Source of the DNA: Henckelia pumila
Lineage: Eukaryota > Streptophyta > Magnoliopsida > Lamiales > Gesneriaceae
Reading direction: 5' to 3'
Assembly: GCF_033568475.1 (NCBI RefSeq)
Contig: NC_133120.1
Span: 94,134,151-94,198,150, forward strand
Length of the DNA stretch: 64,000 nt
The notes under the pieces were generated by a model. It had not been told where the DNA came from. It saw only the letters and a list, made by a program, of their open reading frames with translations, and made no database searches. Positions 49,741-62,056 of the stretch are shown here, in pieces (position 1 is the stretch's first letter; each line of letters opens with the position of its first letter). The translations under genes and the position numbers were made by a program.

Positions 49741-52157
49741 TCACAGGTAAAGCTGGATGAGTTCATCACTAACCACAGACGGGGTTAGAACACCTAAATC
49801 CGTAAAAAGTAGGGTAAGATACTGTGGTGGGGTATAATCTCTGGCCGATGTTTCGACCTCAACCTTTGATGGGATTGGTACCCCAAAATCAATGGGACGT
49901 AGAGCAGGCACCATGTCTTTTTGGTCTAGAGGATACATGCGAGCGAACTGCAAGTAACACGAAACCATTGAGCGTTTAAACAAAATGCTATCTGAAACAT
50001 CCGTATGCAAAATAATGAACCAAATTCAACATGCAGAAGTGCCTGTTATTATATATGTGCAAACGAATTGATGCAGTATACCTTGTAACTTTCGGCGGCT
50101 ACGTATACTGGTTTACTCATGCTCTTGGCAACCAATGCAATTTGGTAGGTACCCATCATATTTATTATACCTCCACTTTCAACTACTCCATCAGCACCAA
50201 CAAACACCATGTCTACTTCATCCATGCTATATGCCACAGCAGAGTCGATTAGGAGCTTGACAGGCACATTAAGCTTGGTGAGCTCATTGGATAATCGTAA
50301 TCCAGTTCGATCCGGCCTCCCTTCTGCATTTCATGGTTGACTTATACGCTTAGTCAAGCTGCCAGTTTGTTTAAGTTAAAACATTGAACTAATATGGCTT
50401 AATCTATTTCACATCCAGATACACATTTTAATTGCCACATGGCCCACATCATAAAGACTGTGCTCATCAAAATACCAGGATAGTACAAATCAGTGGTTAC
50501 ACATATGGCTTCCATACATCATTAAAAAACTATGCACGTACAACGGTACAAGTTCTCTCTTATTGTAATCTGAAAATAAAAAGGCATTAACCAATAGTCT
50601 TTTTTAGTTACTTTTTTTGGACGTTCATCAACTTCCCAACAAATATAAGCAGATACAAGTCCACCAAAGGACTGGAACACATAGATTTTGGCATAAAGAA
50701 AACTAGGAATAACAATCAAACTTCCAATGCATATTGCAAGGTCTTCAAATTCAAACTTATATAAAGCAAAAATATACAAGTAGCAAGAAGTCAACACACG
50801 AATAAACACCTGTGCAAAAAACTCGAAAGAGCTTCTTGTTCTGAGCAGCTGTTCTCAAAACTTCCAGCACGACTCGAGAGAAGCCATGCACCAGAATGGT
50901 ACAGCCATCAAAAATAAAATCTTGACTAAGCATTGCAATGATCTTCCGTGCCTGAAATATTTCAACAGCTTTCCACATCAATACATATAGGCATTTGATG
51001 CAGTGACAGATGCAATTTGATATGTGAAGAATGATAATCATTAGAGAATTTAAATGATCTTGTCAACGGATACCTTGTACGATATCTCACCAAACTTCTC
51101 GGCGCGTTCAATCAGTCTAGACTTTGCTGAACCAAAGTCCTCGTATTCTAAGGCTGAAGTTCTTGTCACATATCTCATGAACAGATCACATCCAGCAGTT
51201 AAAGAGATGGAAGTTGTGTCCCATGACTGCAAAAAACGATGAGGAAGGTTATTTAATAGTTAAAATTTATTTGTAAAATGGGTGCATGATCCAACAGCAA
51301 GACATTACTAAAACAACTCTTAGTAAGGGATAATCCAAACATCAGGAACATCAGCTGTAAAAAAGCATTTCGAGCATTCTTCTAAGTAGTTCCAACAACA
51401 ATAAGTATCATTCAACTTTAATTGTGAGACTCGAAGGAGCGAGAATCAATAAAATGATAACAAAAGTTTGTCCAAGATTTTTTTTTTTTAAAAAAAAGGA
51501 TACATTTTTTGAGAAAATGTGTGGAAAACAGTAAAGATCGAGTGGTCGCATACGTACTTTGTTTAGTTTCTACTTAAATTTTATGCAATCTCACAATGAG
51601 ATACTGCCTATGAAATGATGAATCATGCGGGTGACAATTGCTTTTACATCAAACAAGTAAAAACCGTAAATGAGCTTTGAACTTCAAGAGATAAACCATA
51701 AATAATAAATAAAGATAAAAACAAGTACTTTAAGCGAATCAGACGCTCTTTTGAGTTCAATCTCCAGTTCCATCATAGTGGTAGCTTGACTGGATCGAAT
51801 AACCGAGGACAAAGCCCTAATCGCCGCCACGGCCTCAGCCAAATCCGGCTGTTTCCGCCAGTTATTGAACTCATCGACCACGCTGAGCTTCTTATCTTCC
51901 TCCCCGCCGGACGTATAATGATCGGAAAAGGCATCGTCGGGGTAGTGGCCAACGGCGGATTGCGCCTGAGCCAGCCAATCACTCGTGACAACCCCATGGT
52001 GCGCGGCGCGTGTCTGGTAGTAAAGGGAGACTTGAGGGTTAGGGTTGTCGGCGGCCATGGCGGTGGAAGCGGAGGAAAGGGGCCCGCCGTCAGGGTTGGT
52101 GACGGTGTCGTTTTGGTGCAGCTTGTCGAGAATGAAGGAAGCTGATCTGTGCCACAT
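49741..52157 (-). CDS. Translation initiation factor eIF2B, alpha subunit
   Basis: Regulatory subunit of the eIF2B decamer, the nucleotide exchange factor for eIF2. Exons 52157-51729, 51226-51074, 50951-50810, 50323-50082 and 49947-49741 join in frame to 390 residues. Diagnostic stretches, recalled as nearly invariant in plants, include YYQTRAAHHGVVTSDWL, SWDTTSISLTAGCDLFMRYV, DFIFDGCTILVHGFSR, EGRPDRTG, LLIDSAVAYSMDEVDMVFVG, GADGVVESGGIINMMGTYQ and the C-terminus LTPSVVSDELIQLYL. The N-terminal helical part is followed by the Rossmann-like domain. ATG 52157 (MWHRSASFILDK) is chosen; an upstream in-frame TTG is not needed. A variable Asn/Pro/Thr-rich insert follows residue 12. Confidence 0.95.
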
Positions 52158-53213
52158 CTGCTTATGTCTTGAATTTGTCCTGTTTCGAGGCAATCGAATA
52201 TGAATCAGAATTTATGCGAAATCGCCGGTGGAATTCGGGTGATTTTTTAGACCAACTGATGATGAAGTTTATGGCTTTTTTCTTGGGTTTAATGTTAATT
52301 AAATTAATAATGGTGGCGGTGGCACCAAGCTATTTGGTTCATTTTCCTGGTTCGGTTTGGACTATGATTGGGAATTCAATTCAGTTTAAAATAACATACT
52401 AACAATTTTTTTGCAAATAAAAATCCAAGTTAAGAATCTGGGCAAGCCCATTGATTTAGCTAAGCCCAATTTATTAAAAGCATGTGTTTTCTTAACGCGG
52501 ACTAAAAATTGTCCCAAATCCCTATAAATTACCCATTAATCCACGCGATTATAAATAAAAATAACAATGCATCAATTAGTTTTTAGTTTTTACATCTTGG
52601 TCACCTAGTTTCAAACAGTACTGCTATTCTCTTACATGGCCCCTGTAATATTACAAATTAAAATAAATGGGAGAAAAGAAGCTTGTCTCATTCACTTTTA
52701 TTTTTGCTTAGATAGATTATGTATGATTTATTATCTGTCATATGAGTCACACTAAAACATCAATGCAAATAAATGACATTTGATTGATTTAGTCGCTTGG
52801 GTTGAAAAAAGATGCAAGTTATTGGATAAAACCGAACGTGAATAAGTTACAAAATTAAACTCAAAATAGGTCAGCTTATTAGACTAAAATTGCAATTAAA
52901 AAAACACGTAAACAACAACACGACGGTGATGGTAAAACTTAAATCTTCCGAGATATCTCACATCATACAAGAATCGCCGTCGAAAATGATTGCTTTCAAG
53001 TCTTCGTTCATCCTTGTTCACAAGGACCCATCTTAAAGACAATTGTCATTTCATCCCGAATTCCCCTGTTTTCGACATCGACAAACTAACGTAAGATTCG
53101 ACTAAAAAATAACCAGTTAAGGCTAATAATTTGAAAGGGTGTGATGTAATATAATCACCCGATCTTCAGGAAGAAAATGGTGGTGTTTCCAGTCAAAAAA
53201 GTCGAAATGAATT
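52158..53213. other. Spacer between eIF2B alpha and LOR gene
   Basis: No gene seen. The first 200 bases hold the eIF2B alpha 5' UTR and promoter side; the last 150 likely hold the 3' UTR of the LOR gene. Confidence 0.55.
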
Positions 53214-54210
53214 TCACATTTTTCGGTGGATGAGACCAAAAACAACCACAAGTCCCATAACAAGACAATGATCCTCGTAGGGCTCTACCACCATCGTCAG
53301 CACATCTTCTCCCAGAACAACTCCACTGTTTGTTGTCTTTCTTTTAACCTGTACTAAAATTTACACACGGCTGATAATTAATGTCTAATCAAGTTACATA
53401 TATACCCAAAAACAAAAGGCAAAATTGCATAGGATATATCTTTATCAAATTCCGAGATTGTTCATAACTCTTCATAAAAAAAAAATAAGTATTTATTAAC
53501 TCCTTGTGTTTACAAATCTTGAAAGTTGAATACGTGAACTCCTATTTTATTTTTATTTTTTTGCATGTATGATTTTCAGCAATCTCTTGATTTCACGTGA
53601 TATGTATACAATTAACCCAAAAAATAAGTTCATTACCTCAGCAACAAGCTTGCCGAACTTGTCGACTATCCTGCAAGATGACTTGCAAATTTGAGATTCC
53701 ATAACACATTCACGAGCCAGGTTTTTATCCAATCCAACCACAACCTTGTACGACGAGACCCCTCCGAGAAATCCCAGGACTTTCCTAATGTTAAGGACTT
53801 TCGTCACGCGAAATTCGGGTTTTTTCTTGTTCTTAGCTGATCTGTAGCCCTCCCACAACCCAAGAACAGAGAGTTTCTGAGAAAAAGTAGACATGCATAT
53901 TGAATGGTTTGAGAATGACATTAACCGAGAGACGATCGCGCACAAGTGCAAATAAAATGCTAAGTGATTTTCTTTTACGTACCTTCGCGATTACGGTGAA
54001 CAAAACTCTGCCCTTAGCATCCATGATGTCGACTAGTTTGCTGCATTTTACGTGGTAATTATCAACTCGATAAACGATGCGGCCGTCTGAATCGAACACG
54101 GTGCAACCGTTGCTGCCTGGTATGAGAGATTTCATCAACAGGGTGAATATTTTTTGTTTGGAACAAAGGGGAGTAGAAGAGGAAAGCGTTTGAGGATACA
54201 CTTTTGCCAT
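53214..54210 (-). CDS. LURP-one-related (LOR) protein
   Basis: Member of the LURP1/DUF567 family, which has a tubby-like barrel fold and in Arabidopsis is linked to pathogen defence; the biochemical role is not known. Exons 54210-53983, 53876-53637 and 53348-53214 join in frame (phase 0 throughout) to 200 residues, the usual length. Visible motifs are LMKSLIPGSNGCTVFDSDGR and IVYRVDNY (about 25-52), then IMDAKGRVLFTVIAK ending exon 1, and LWEGYRSA at the start of exon 2. Exon 3 carries VLTMVVEPYEDHCLVMGLVV, the conserved C-terminal barrel segment. No signal peptide and no membrane span is seen. Confidence 0.9.
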
Positions 54211-56554
54211 GTTAAAAAGAAAAAAAGAAACTTGATTGTGCCCAAAATTAATATTTCTTGAGGAGTTCTATTTAGTACAGTTGCGTTGTACCGCATGACT
54301 TATAAAGTGGCCAATAGAACTCTTGCTTTTATATTGGGAGTTAGTGCATGGTGTATTGTATTGAGATACTTTCTTGCAACTTATCAAGTGCTTTGTGAAT
54401 GTCTCACACCCCCATGGGTAGGCAGAGAGTTAGGATGATTTGGTTATTTTTCTCCAAACATATATTAATTTTATTTATGACGTTAAATTCACGGTTGTTA
54501 CTTTTCATTGCGCACGGGATAATATAACAAAGTTTCGAGAATATCATTGACTTGCCTTATATCGTTATACTTTTTAATATCCAACATCCTAATAATGTAA
54601 AGAATGTTTGCAAAAAAAAAAAAAAAAAATTATGCATTTTGTAGAAACGGTTAATATATAAAAGCTAGTGCAAAATCTGAGTTTAATAAATGATTTTAAG
54701 CCAATAATCACTTTTCTTAGTGATTTCATATATACTATTTTATAGAATTCGTTGATGAATTCGGGGTATAAATCCGAATACTCAAGTTTTAGTTTAACTG
54801 ATACAACAGATAAATTGTCTATAGATCCAAACATTGTTCGATCTTCGCGGGTGAATAAAAATATTGGTTCCGTATTGTTCACAAGTGTGCTCAAATTGAA
54901 AACCAAGTTGGGTGAGATTCGTGACTTCTTCGGTCCTACATGACCTAAAGAGGGAAGCACTTTCATTTTCATATTCATGCATAACATCGACGCTTCCCTC
55001 CATGTTGACATAAAAGATTATCCAAGTGACCATTCAGACCACAAGATTTCTTCATCTTTGCATTAAGATACAACAACTTGCTTTTGTTTTTTCCCCCTTT
55101 AATATTACCATATGTTAGTCTTATATTTTGGGATTCTTGCATGGTGTGCATTTTGTATATTTGTGCAAATTCTTAATCTTTTCTTCCCATTTATTCTACT
55201 ACTATGTCTGTTTTTAAACTTGGTGTTATCACCCACTGATTATATTAAGGTGGTATATATGATAGCAAATCCATGCTTGTTAGTATTTAATGATCGGTAG
55301 CCTTTTGTCCTTCATGTTTGGTTAGGTATCCTCCACATAAGCGTAGGATGCCAACTGACCCCAAAAATTTGGCTTCCGTGGCTAATCTACCTTTATCAAC
55401 AGTTTAAAAGCCATTTCTAGCATTATCTAATTATTATCAAATTTTTTATGCTGAAACCGCAGCCTCTTCGTTTTGATACGTGTTGTGTAAATCTGGGTTA
55501 GCGCAGTAGCCTGCAAGTCACACTAATTAAATGAATTGTATTGTGCAAATACCTTTTGCGCCGATGAGACAAACTCATCCGATAAAATATCATGATCATT
55601 GATTAAACGTTCAGTTATTTCACAGTTAATCATCGCGTATTTTTTATTGTTTTATCACAAACTTTTGGTCAACATTTTCTTCAAAAGCTTGAAGTGATGA
55701 TATGGTTCTTTTCATATCTGAAATGCAATACTTGGATCCCACTAAAAAAAATGATTTTATTTTCTGTCTTTTTTTCCCCGGAATTTGAGACTAGGCTAGC
55801 TTTGTCGTCTGACATCTTGGATTATCCCCTTTTGATCCAAATATCTTAATATGCTAGCTGAAGAGACCTCAATAAAACAGTGAGCAGGGTCGAATTTAAT
55901 TAACTGGAGACTAAGTAATAAAATGGACACGAGCATAATTATTTGAGCTGGCCTCATAATTATTGCGATCGATATTTTGGCCAACAAATTAAAGGAGTGT
56001 TTGTAATCACTAATAAAAAGTGATGGTCCAAATTAAGTGCAAAAAAAATTCAGATCAAATTCAGAAAATACAGTTCGAATTAAAACTTTGCGGGAATCTA
56101 TTTTCCTTAAATTTTTTGCACTCCAATGATATTTTCAGAAATACAGCTGGTGTACACTTCACTTATTAAACGGAAGCCACAAAATTAAAGGCAGGTAATA
56201 AGTCATGAGACGCTATACGTGCATGTTTTTTGATTTTTCATCAAGGACATTTATTAAATATCAAATTAATCTATGGGGAAAACATATTTTATCATAGAAT
56301 AAACAAATAATTTTCTGGTCCACTGATTTATCAAATTTTGGGTTTTGATCAATTAAGTATTCAAAATTTGGTTTAGTATGTTAACAACGTTTTATTTATA
56401 TTTCCGTAATTGATTGGATAAATAGGGACTGAAAAAGTCAATGCTATCACATGACCATTGTCCATGTGGAGATCCAATGGCCATTTTTTTTTTCTTTGCA
56501 GTTCAGATGTACATGTGAATATCTGAAATGAAAAACCTCGAATGAAAAACCTAG

Positions 56555-56592
<38 letters not shown>

Positions 56593-56595
<3 letters not shown>

Positions 56596-56735
56596 AATTT
56601 GATATTATGAGCATTCATGATGTGCACTTTTGTGTGCACCGCTGACGTGGCATTCTCTAAATCCAATAGATGAACGCCACATCAGCAGGTGCACACATAA
56701 GTGCATATGATAGGTGCTCACCATTTCAAAACTCA
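56593..56735. mobile_element. Hairpin MITE between TA microsatellites
   Basis: The arms of about 60 bp are inverted: TGAGCATTCATGATGTGCAC...GACGTGGC against GCCACATCAGC...GTGCATATGATAGGTGCTCA, meeting at a short loop near 56665. TA repeats abut both sides, so a TA target duplication is possible but cannot be proved. No coding capacity. Confidence 0.7.
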
Positions 56736-59700
56736 TATATATATATATATATATATATATGTTAAATATAATTTTTGTGCAACGTTTTTTGACATTTTAA
56801 TTTTTCTTCTTTCATTTCAATTTCGAATATTAATAACTTAATTTTCATATTTCAGTTTTAATCCTGCATTGTTTCGATTTTCGGCAATTTCAATTATTTT
56901 TTCGAAAATACTTACGTGACACTATACACGTCAGCTCCACATCAGCACTGTATTAATGACACATCAACACCACATCAAAAAAGAACTAAAATTGTCAAAA
57001 ATAAAGAAAACAGACTAAAACTGAAATATGAAAATATAGAAGATTGAAATCGCAAAGTGACAGATATATAAGACCAAAAAAACAATTTTCCCTAATTTTT
57101 AAATTTTTTTAAAAAAAACCACTTCATTTATGATATTTTTACGTGGAGTAATATGTGCGCGTGAAATAGATCGTCTCTGTATTATTGTATAGATATATGA
57201 CAACAAAACATGTTTGTCCAATTCCAATGGGTTCGATCTGTGTCTCACCAAAAAATTTGAACCCAAACCAGACTCGACCATCCTCAATTTTTAGACTTGT
57301 GCGGCTAAACCCTCCCCAAAATCCGATGAGTTCGGTCCGTGTTGAGCCCACATACATGTCCAGATTGTAAAGACATTTTTTTAAAAGGCATCTACTAAAT
57401 TATCATAATTAATTTTACATCTATCTATACTATATATTAAGCAAGAACACTTTAATTGGTCTCTTGATTTTTCCAACCACAAATTGCCAAAAAAAAAAAA
57501 AACCTCATAAAAGTGTCAAATCACAAAAAAAATGCATATCATATTAAATTAAACATTTTAAAAATAAATGTTATATAATATACGTATAACACATAATATT
57601 TATGTATTACATTACTCACACTATACGTGTGCATTATCTCTATTAACATTTAATGTACCTATTCAATCTAACTTACCGTTTAATTGTATTAAGCTCGAAA
57701 TATATTCTTAATTTGTTTTCTAATCACCAATGTCTTGTTACATTTTCTCACAACCTTATAGTATTTCTTCCCTCTCAAAGTAATTTTTTTTCCTCATGTT
57801 TTTCATATTTTTCAGTTCTCCCACATTTTCTTCCTCTTTTTTCGTCCGATATTTTTTTTATTTTCATATGTGTATATATATACACGTATTTATATGTATA
57901 TATATATTTGTATGTATACATTGCATTTAAGAGAAAAATAAATAGAACAAACTTATATACATAGAGACTTGATTTTATAAATAAATGTTTAATCCCATAT
58001 ATTATATGAGTTTGTTATAGATATCAAATACATCGGAAAAGGTAAAATATTATATAAAATTACAATTATACACTAATTCATATTAAAATTTGATTATCTT
58101 GCTAAATTATTATTTTAATACAACTAATTGTTATTAAAATAAATTAATTTATTATAAAATAAATAAAATAATATTATTTGGGAAAAATTAGTATTACTCA
58201 TACTCCAACGACATAAAGTGTAAAGAGAATTTCAATAAAAAAATGTATGCCTTTACTATAACAATATATCGATTTTTATGAGTGGTAGGAAAAAATCACA
58301 AGTCGAACTAAAAAATTTAAAACAGTACAATTTATTTCACTAAGTTGTTGTTATATATACACATTTATATTTTTGGGACCATAGTTGTAGTAATATATTT
58401 GAGATGAATAAAAATGTATTTTATGTTTTTTAGATTATGAAAGCCTATAATTTAAAATTTAAAAGATAACAGGCAATTTTTTAAAATATAAATTATAGAA
58501 ATGAGTTAGAAAAATAATTTCTCCGAGGTACTGCTCCATACATTGGATTAGACCCAATATAAATTAATAATCCAACGACATATTCCATGTTTGGTTCATT
58601 TACAATAAAATAAAACCCACTTCATCAGCCCGTTATAATTCTTTATAATCGATGTACAAACATCCCTCAGCCTCAACGCGACGATTTTAACATCATCAAT
58701 GTGATATACGTGTGTCAAGATATTTAAAATGATAATTTAAGTTATAAACAAATTTGGGCATTATCTTGGTTTAGAGATTATTAAATAACAATTATAACTT
58801 TTTTAAAACCAAAATAACAATTATAATTAAACACATATGGTAAGGTAATTTGCATATTACAATTTACATCATAATATACAAATTTAATTCATCTTGCTAA
58901 AATTATACCAAACACCATACATCATCGTATCATCTTATTTATTCCTATATGCCATCCTTTTATCCCTCATATTTCATCATTTTTCATCTCATGATATGCA
59001 ACAAGCGATACTTAAACGCATGTATTTTAATCAAGTAAACATACAAAAAAAAATTAAAAAACTGAATATTAATACATTCATCAATATTAGTATATTACAT
59101 CCAAATATTACTAGTTTAATAACAAGTAATGACCATGAACGATGGAAGACAACATTGCAAATTAGTTAAGATTAGAGATGATATCATCCATCATTTCAAT
59201 GTAATTTTTTTTAATTAATACATGTTAAGACGAGTTTACTAAAACTCGTAATCCATCTCAGGCTCACATTTAAACCCGTTGACTAACCTGCCCCAAATAA
59301 AACTAGTTTAAAATGTGAGATCCGGTTTAAAACCCAATACATTAGACCATTACCATCCATAACTCGGAAGAGCTTCCCCAAAAGTGCGTTGAACATGGCA
59401 CATCTGCTAAACTAATAACAATATGTAGAGAAACACGTTTTCACTTGCCTCTATCGCTCTACTACCAAAAATAGTTGTATTTTTCCAGTTTGCGTACAAT
59501 ATAGATAATGAGAAATTTCAAGTGGTCCAGCTCATTGATTTATTTATTGTCATCTTTGAAACGAAATTTTTGGTACGTGCCGCAATTTAGGATATACTTG
59601 ACAAGTCATCTCTTGTTATAAATCTTTTGTTTGGATAATGACATGAGAACAATGACTTAGGTCTTATAGATATAAATTTCTAAGTTAAGTCGATTTAATT

Positions 59701-60890
59701 TATATTTATAATAAAAAATATTATTTTTTAATATCGAGTTAAATAGGAGATTTGTATCATAAGTATGACTTGTAAATTACAACACTGCCTCGTAGGGTTT
59801 TTTTTTAATCATAATACTATAATATTAGTTAGATTCTTCATTTTTTAGTTTATGTAACTTGATATAACCGAAGGATAATCTACACTAGTGTCTATTTTTG
59901 GTCGGAAAAAATATTTGAAATCGAAAACTCTAAATTATCATATCACTCTCAAATAAGAAAATTACTATTAGCCATATTAAAATTAAAATTAACCAAAGGT
60001 TTATATATTTCAATTAAATATTATAATATTTTATACAAATTAATCTCTAAATTCTTAGTTTTACTACAACTTCTTAATTTTTACACAAAATTAATTGACA
60101 CTAAAATATTTTTTAGGATCATGGAATCTGCAACTGCTATTGCCATTTGATATATATTGAGTAAACTTTCGATCTAAGTTAGTTGGATAAATCACGTGGA
60201 CAAATCATATGTGATAGACAAACCCCGGCTGATAGACTCACCCACTCCACCAGCTCGTATATCTTTTCGGATCTAAAATATTTTAATATATACACAGATA
60301 ATGCATTGAAATATACTAGCGTGATGATACTCCATCTGTTTCATTGATATATGCAAGTGTGTGTTTTTACACAGTTTTAAAAAGTGTTTGAGAAAGTAAA
60401 TTTTAGAAAAAAAAACGCATCATATTTTTTTTATTTAATAAATATTTTAATATAATAAAATAATCATACAAATATGTAATGATATTAATTTAATATGTAT
60501 AAACTGGTAATGAATATGAGGGATAACATTAAATATGAAGGCAAAACATATTTGGGGCGGATGTAAAATAAAATGTAACCTATATGAATGAAATGGAGAA
60601 AGTATTTAGTAAATTTGATTTTGCTGCATAGTTTAGATATCATATTACTAGCATCAGTATATGTATGTATTTTTTAATTCATGTTTATCAAGCAAAAATT
60701 ATTTATATGAAAAATATTAATTTTTATATAAAAAATATTGATACGATCGAAATGATCGAAATGTCTCAAAAATGTTTAAAAAAAGATAAAATTTAATGGT
60801 AATCCAGCTAACAAATTCATTATTTCGAGAAGATGATACTTAACATAATTAGTACGCGGTTCCGTTCCAATATGATAAACTTACCGGTTT

Positions 60891-60924
60891 AAATTAAATT
60901 AAATTAAATTAAATTAAATTAAAT
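60891..60924. repeat. AAATT microsatellite
   Basis: Tandem AAATT units, about seven, ending at AAATGAATT. Confidence 0.9.
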
Positions 60925-62056
60925 GAATTAAACAAATTGTTGTTAATCAGTAATCACTACAACTGATTTTTGCAGCCAGATCAGACTTCTTAATTCGTAC
61001 AGTTATTAAAACCCTAAAGTACCCCTGGAGACAGAAGACAAAAGGCAATACGTACACGTGGAAAATTTGGATTGGTCGAGACTTTTGAATTTCTATTTTA
61101 ACTTTCGTTGATTGAGAGCACAGCACATCAATTTACAGTCCCTTGAATATTATTTATTGTTTATAATTTGATTTGATGACAGAGATTTTTTCCTTTTAAT
61201 TGTTTATTAATGTTGGGAGAAAATAATGAATTTACTTCTCTCGCGTGTGATCGATGAATTTGCAATCACGATGGGGGAGAAATGGTGAATGAATTGGGCA
61301 GTCATACGGTGCTTTTATCGAATTAGAATTAGAATCAGGAGGAGAGTGATTTGCTGACCCATCGATTGGCATTGGATTTCTTTCAGGATTCGTGTGTTCT
61401 TGATTTTATTGTGCGATTTCATGTTCAAGGGCTGAGGCTTGAATTTCTTTTATTTTTTTGCCCCCCTCAATTTTTTGCTGTTTTCTTGGGGTAATAGATT
61501 CTGAATTATTTATTTACCTTTTTCGATGCTTTACATATGTCTTGAAATTTGAATTTAAGTAGTGGGCTAGTGTTGGAAATCCGAATTAGATTGGGTTCAG
61601 GGTTATCTGAATTGATAATCGGCACATTTAGGGTTCGGTTGGTGGAATTTGTTAAATTTCATCACGGAGGCGCCACAGGGGTGGATTCAATTCATCTATT
61701 TTTTTTGGGTGTTAGATTTACTGTCTTGGGAATTGATGATATTAGGTATTGTCATAACGAAAAAATAAGAATTAGTTCAGTTCCCGCAGTCATTGTTGTA
61801 GGTGTTGATTGAAGGAAATTATGTATTCTGTGTATCCAGGTATCTAGAGCGTGTTCGGATGTTTGCTTAAAAATTCTGGAGGTATTCCAGAAAGTTTGAA
61901 AACCATCCATTTGGAGTTTGATTGATCTTGTTGACCGATTCATTTTGAAATTGGATAACTGGCATGTTTCTGTTATTTACTCGGGGGAAGGGTGTACAAG
62001 TGGACTTTGTAGTAAGCAAATGATAATATCAAAATGAGAGGGAAAATAAGAAGTCT

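Larger units (their letters stand above)
54211..62056. other. Long AT-rich gene-poor region
   Basis: About 7.8 kb without a gene I can support. It contains the LOR promoter side, several short open frames that look spurious, TA microsatellites at about 56559-56593 and 56738-56760, one hairpin MITE (56593-56735), a possible Helitron-like 5' end at 57422, an AAATT microsatellite (60891-60924), and, from about 61.2 kb, the probable promoter and 5' UTR (perhaps with a 5' UTR intron) of the FAB1 gene. Confidence 0.6.

Noticed and set aside
52158-52193. Upstream in-frame start of eIF2B alpha at 52193
   Set aside because: That codon is TTG; the first ATG (52157) gives an MWxRSxSFILD start, which I recall from plant orthologues.
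54589-55033. 140-codon open frame on the minus strand with overlapping 79-codon frame
   Set aside because: No recognised motif, no clear splice partners, biased AT-rich composition; may be an old repeat remnant.
58894-59169. 91-codon plus-strand open frame
   Set aside because: AT-rich random frame with no motif or splice context.
61549-61812. 87-codon open frame ahead of FAB1
   Set aside because: Begins at TTG, has no recognised motif and lies in the probable 5' UTR or its intron.
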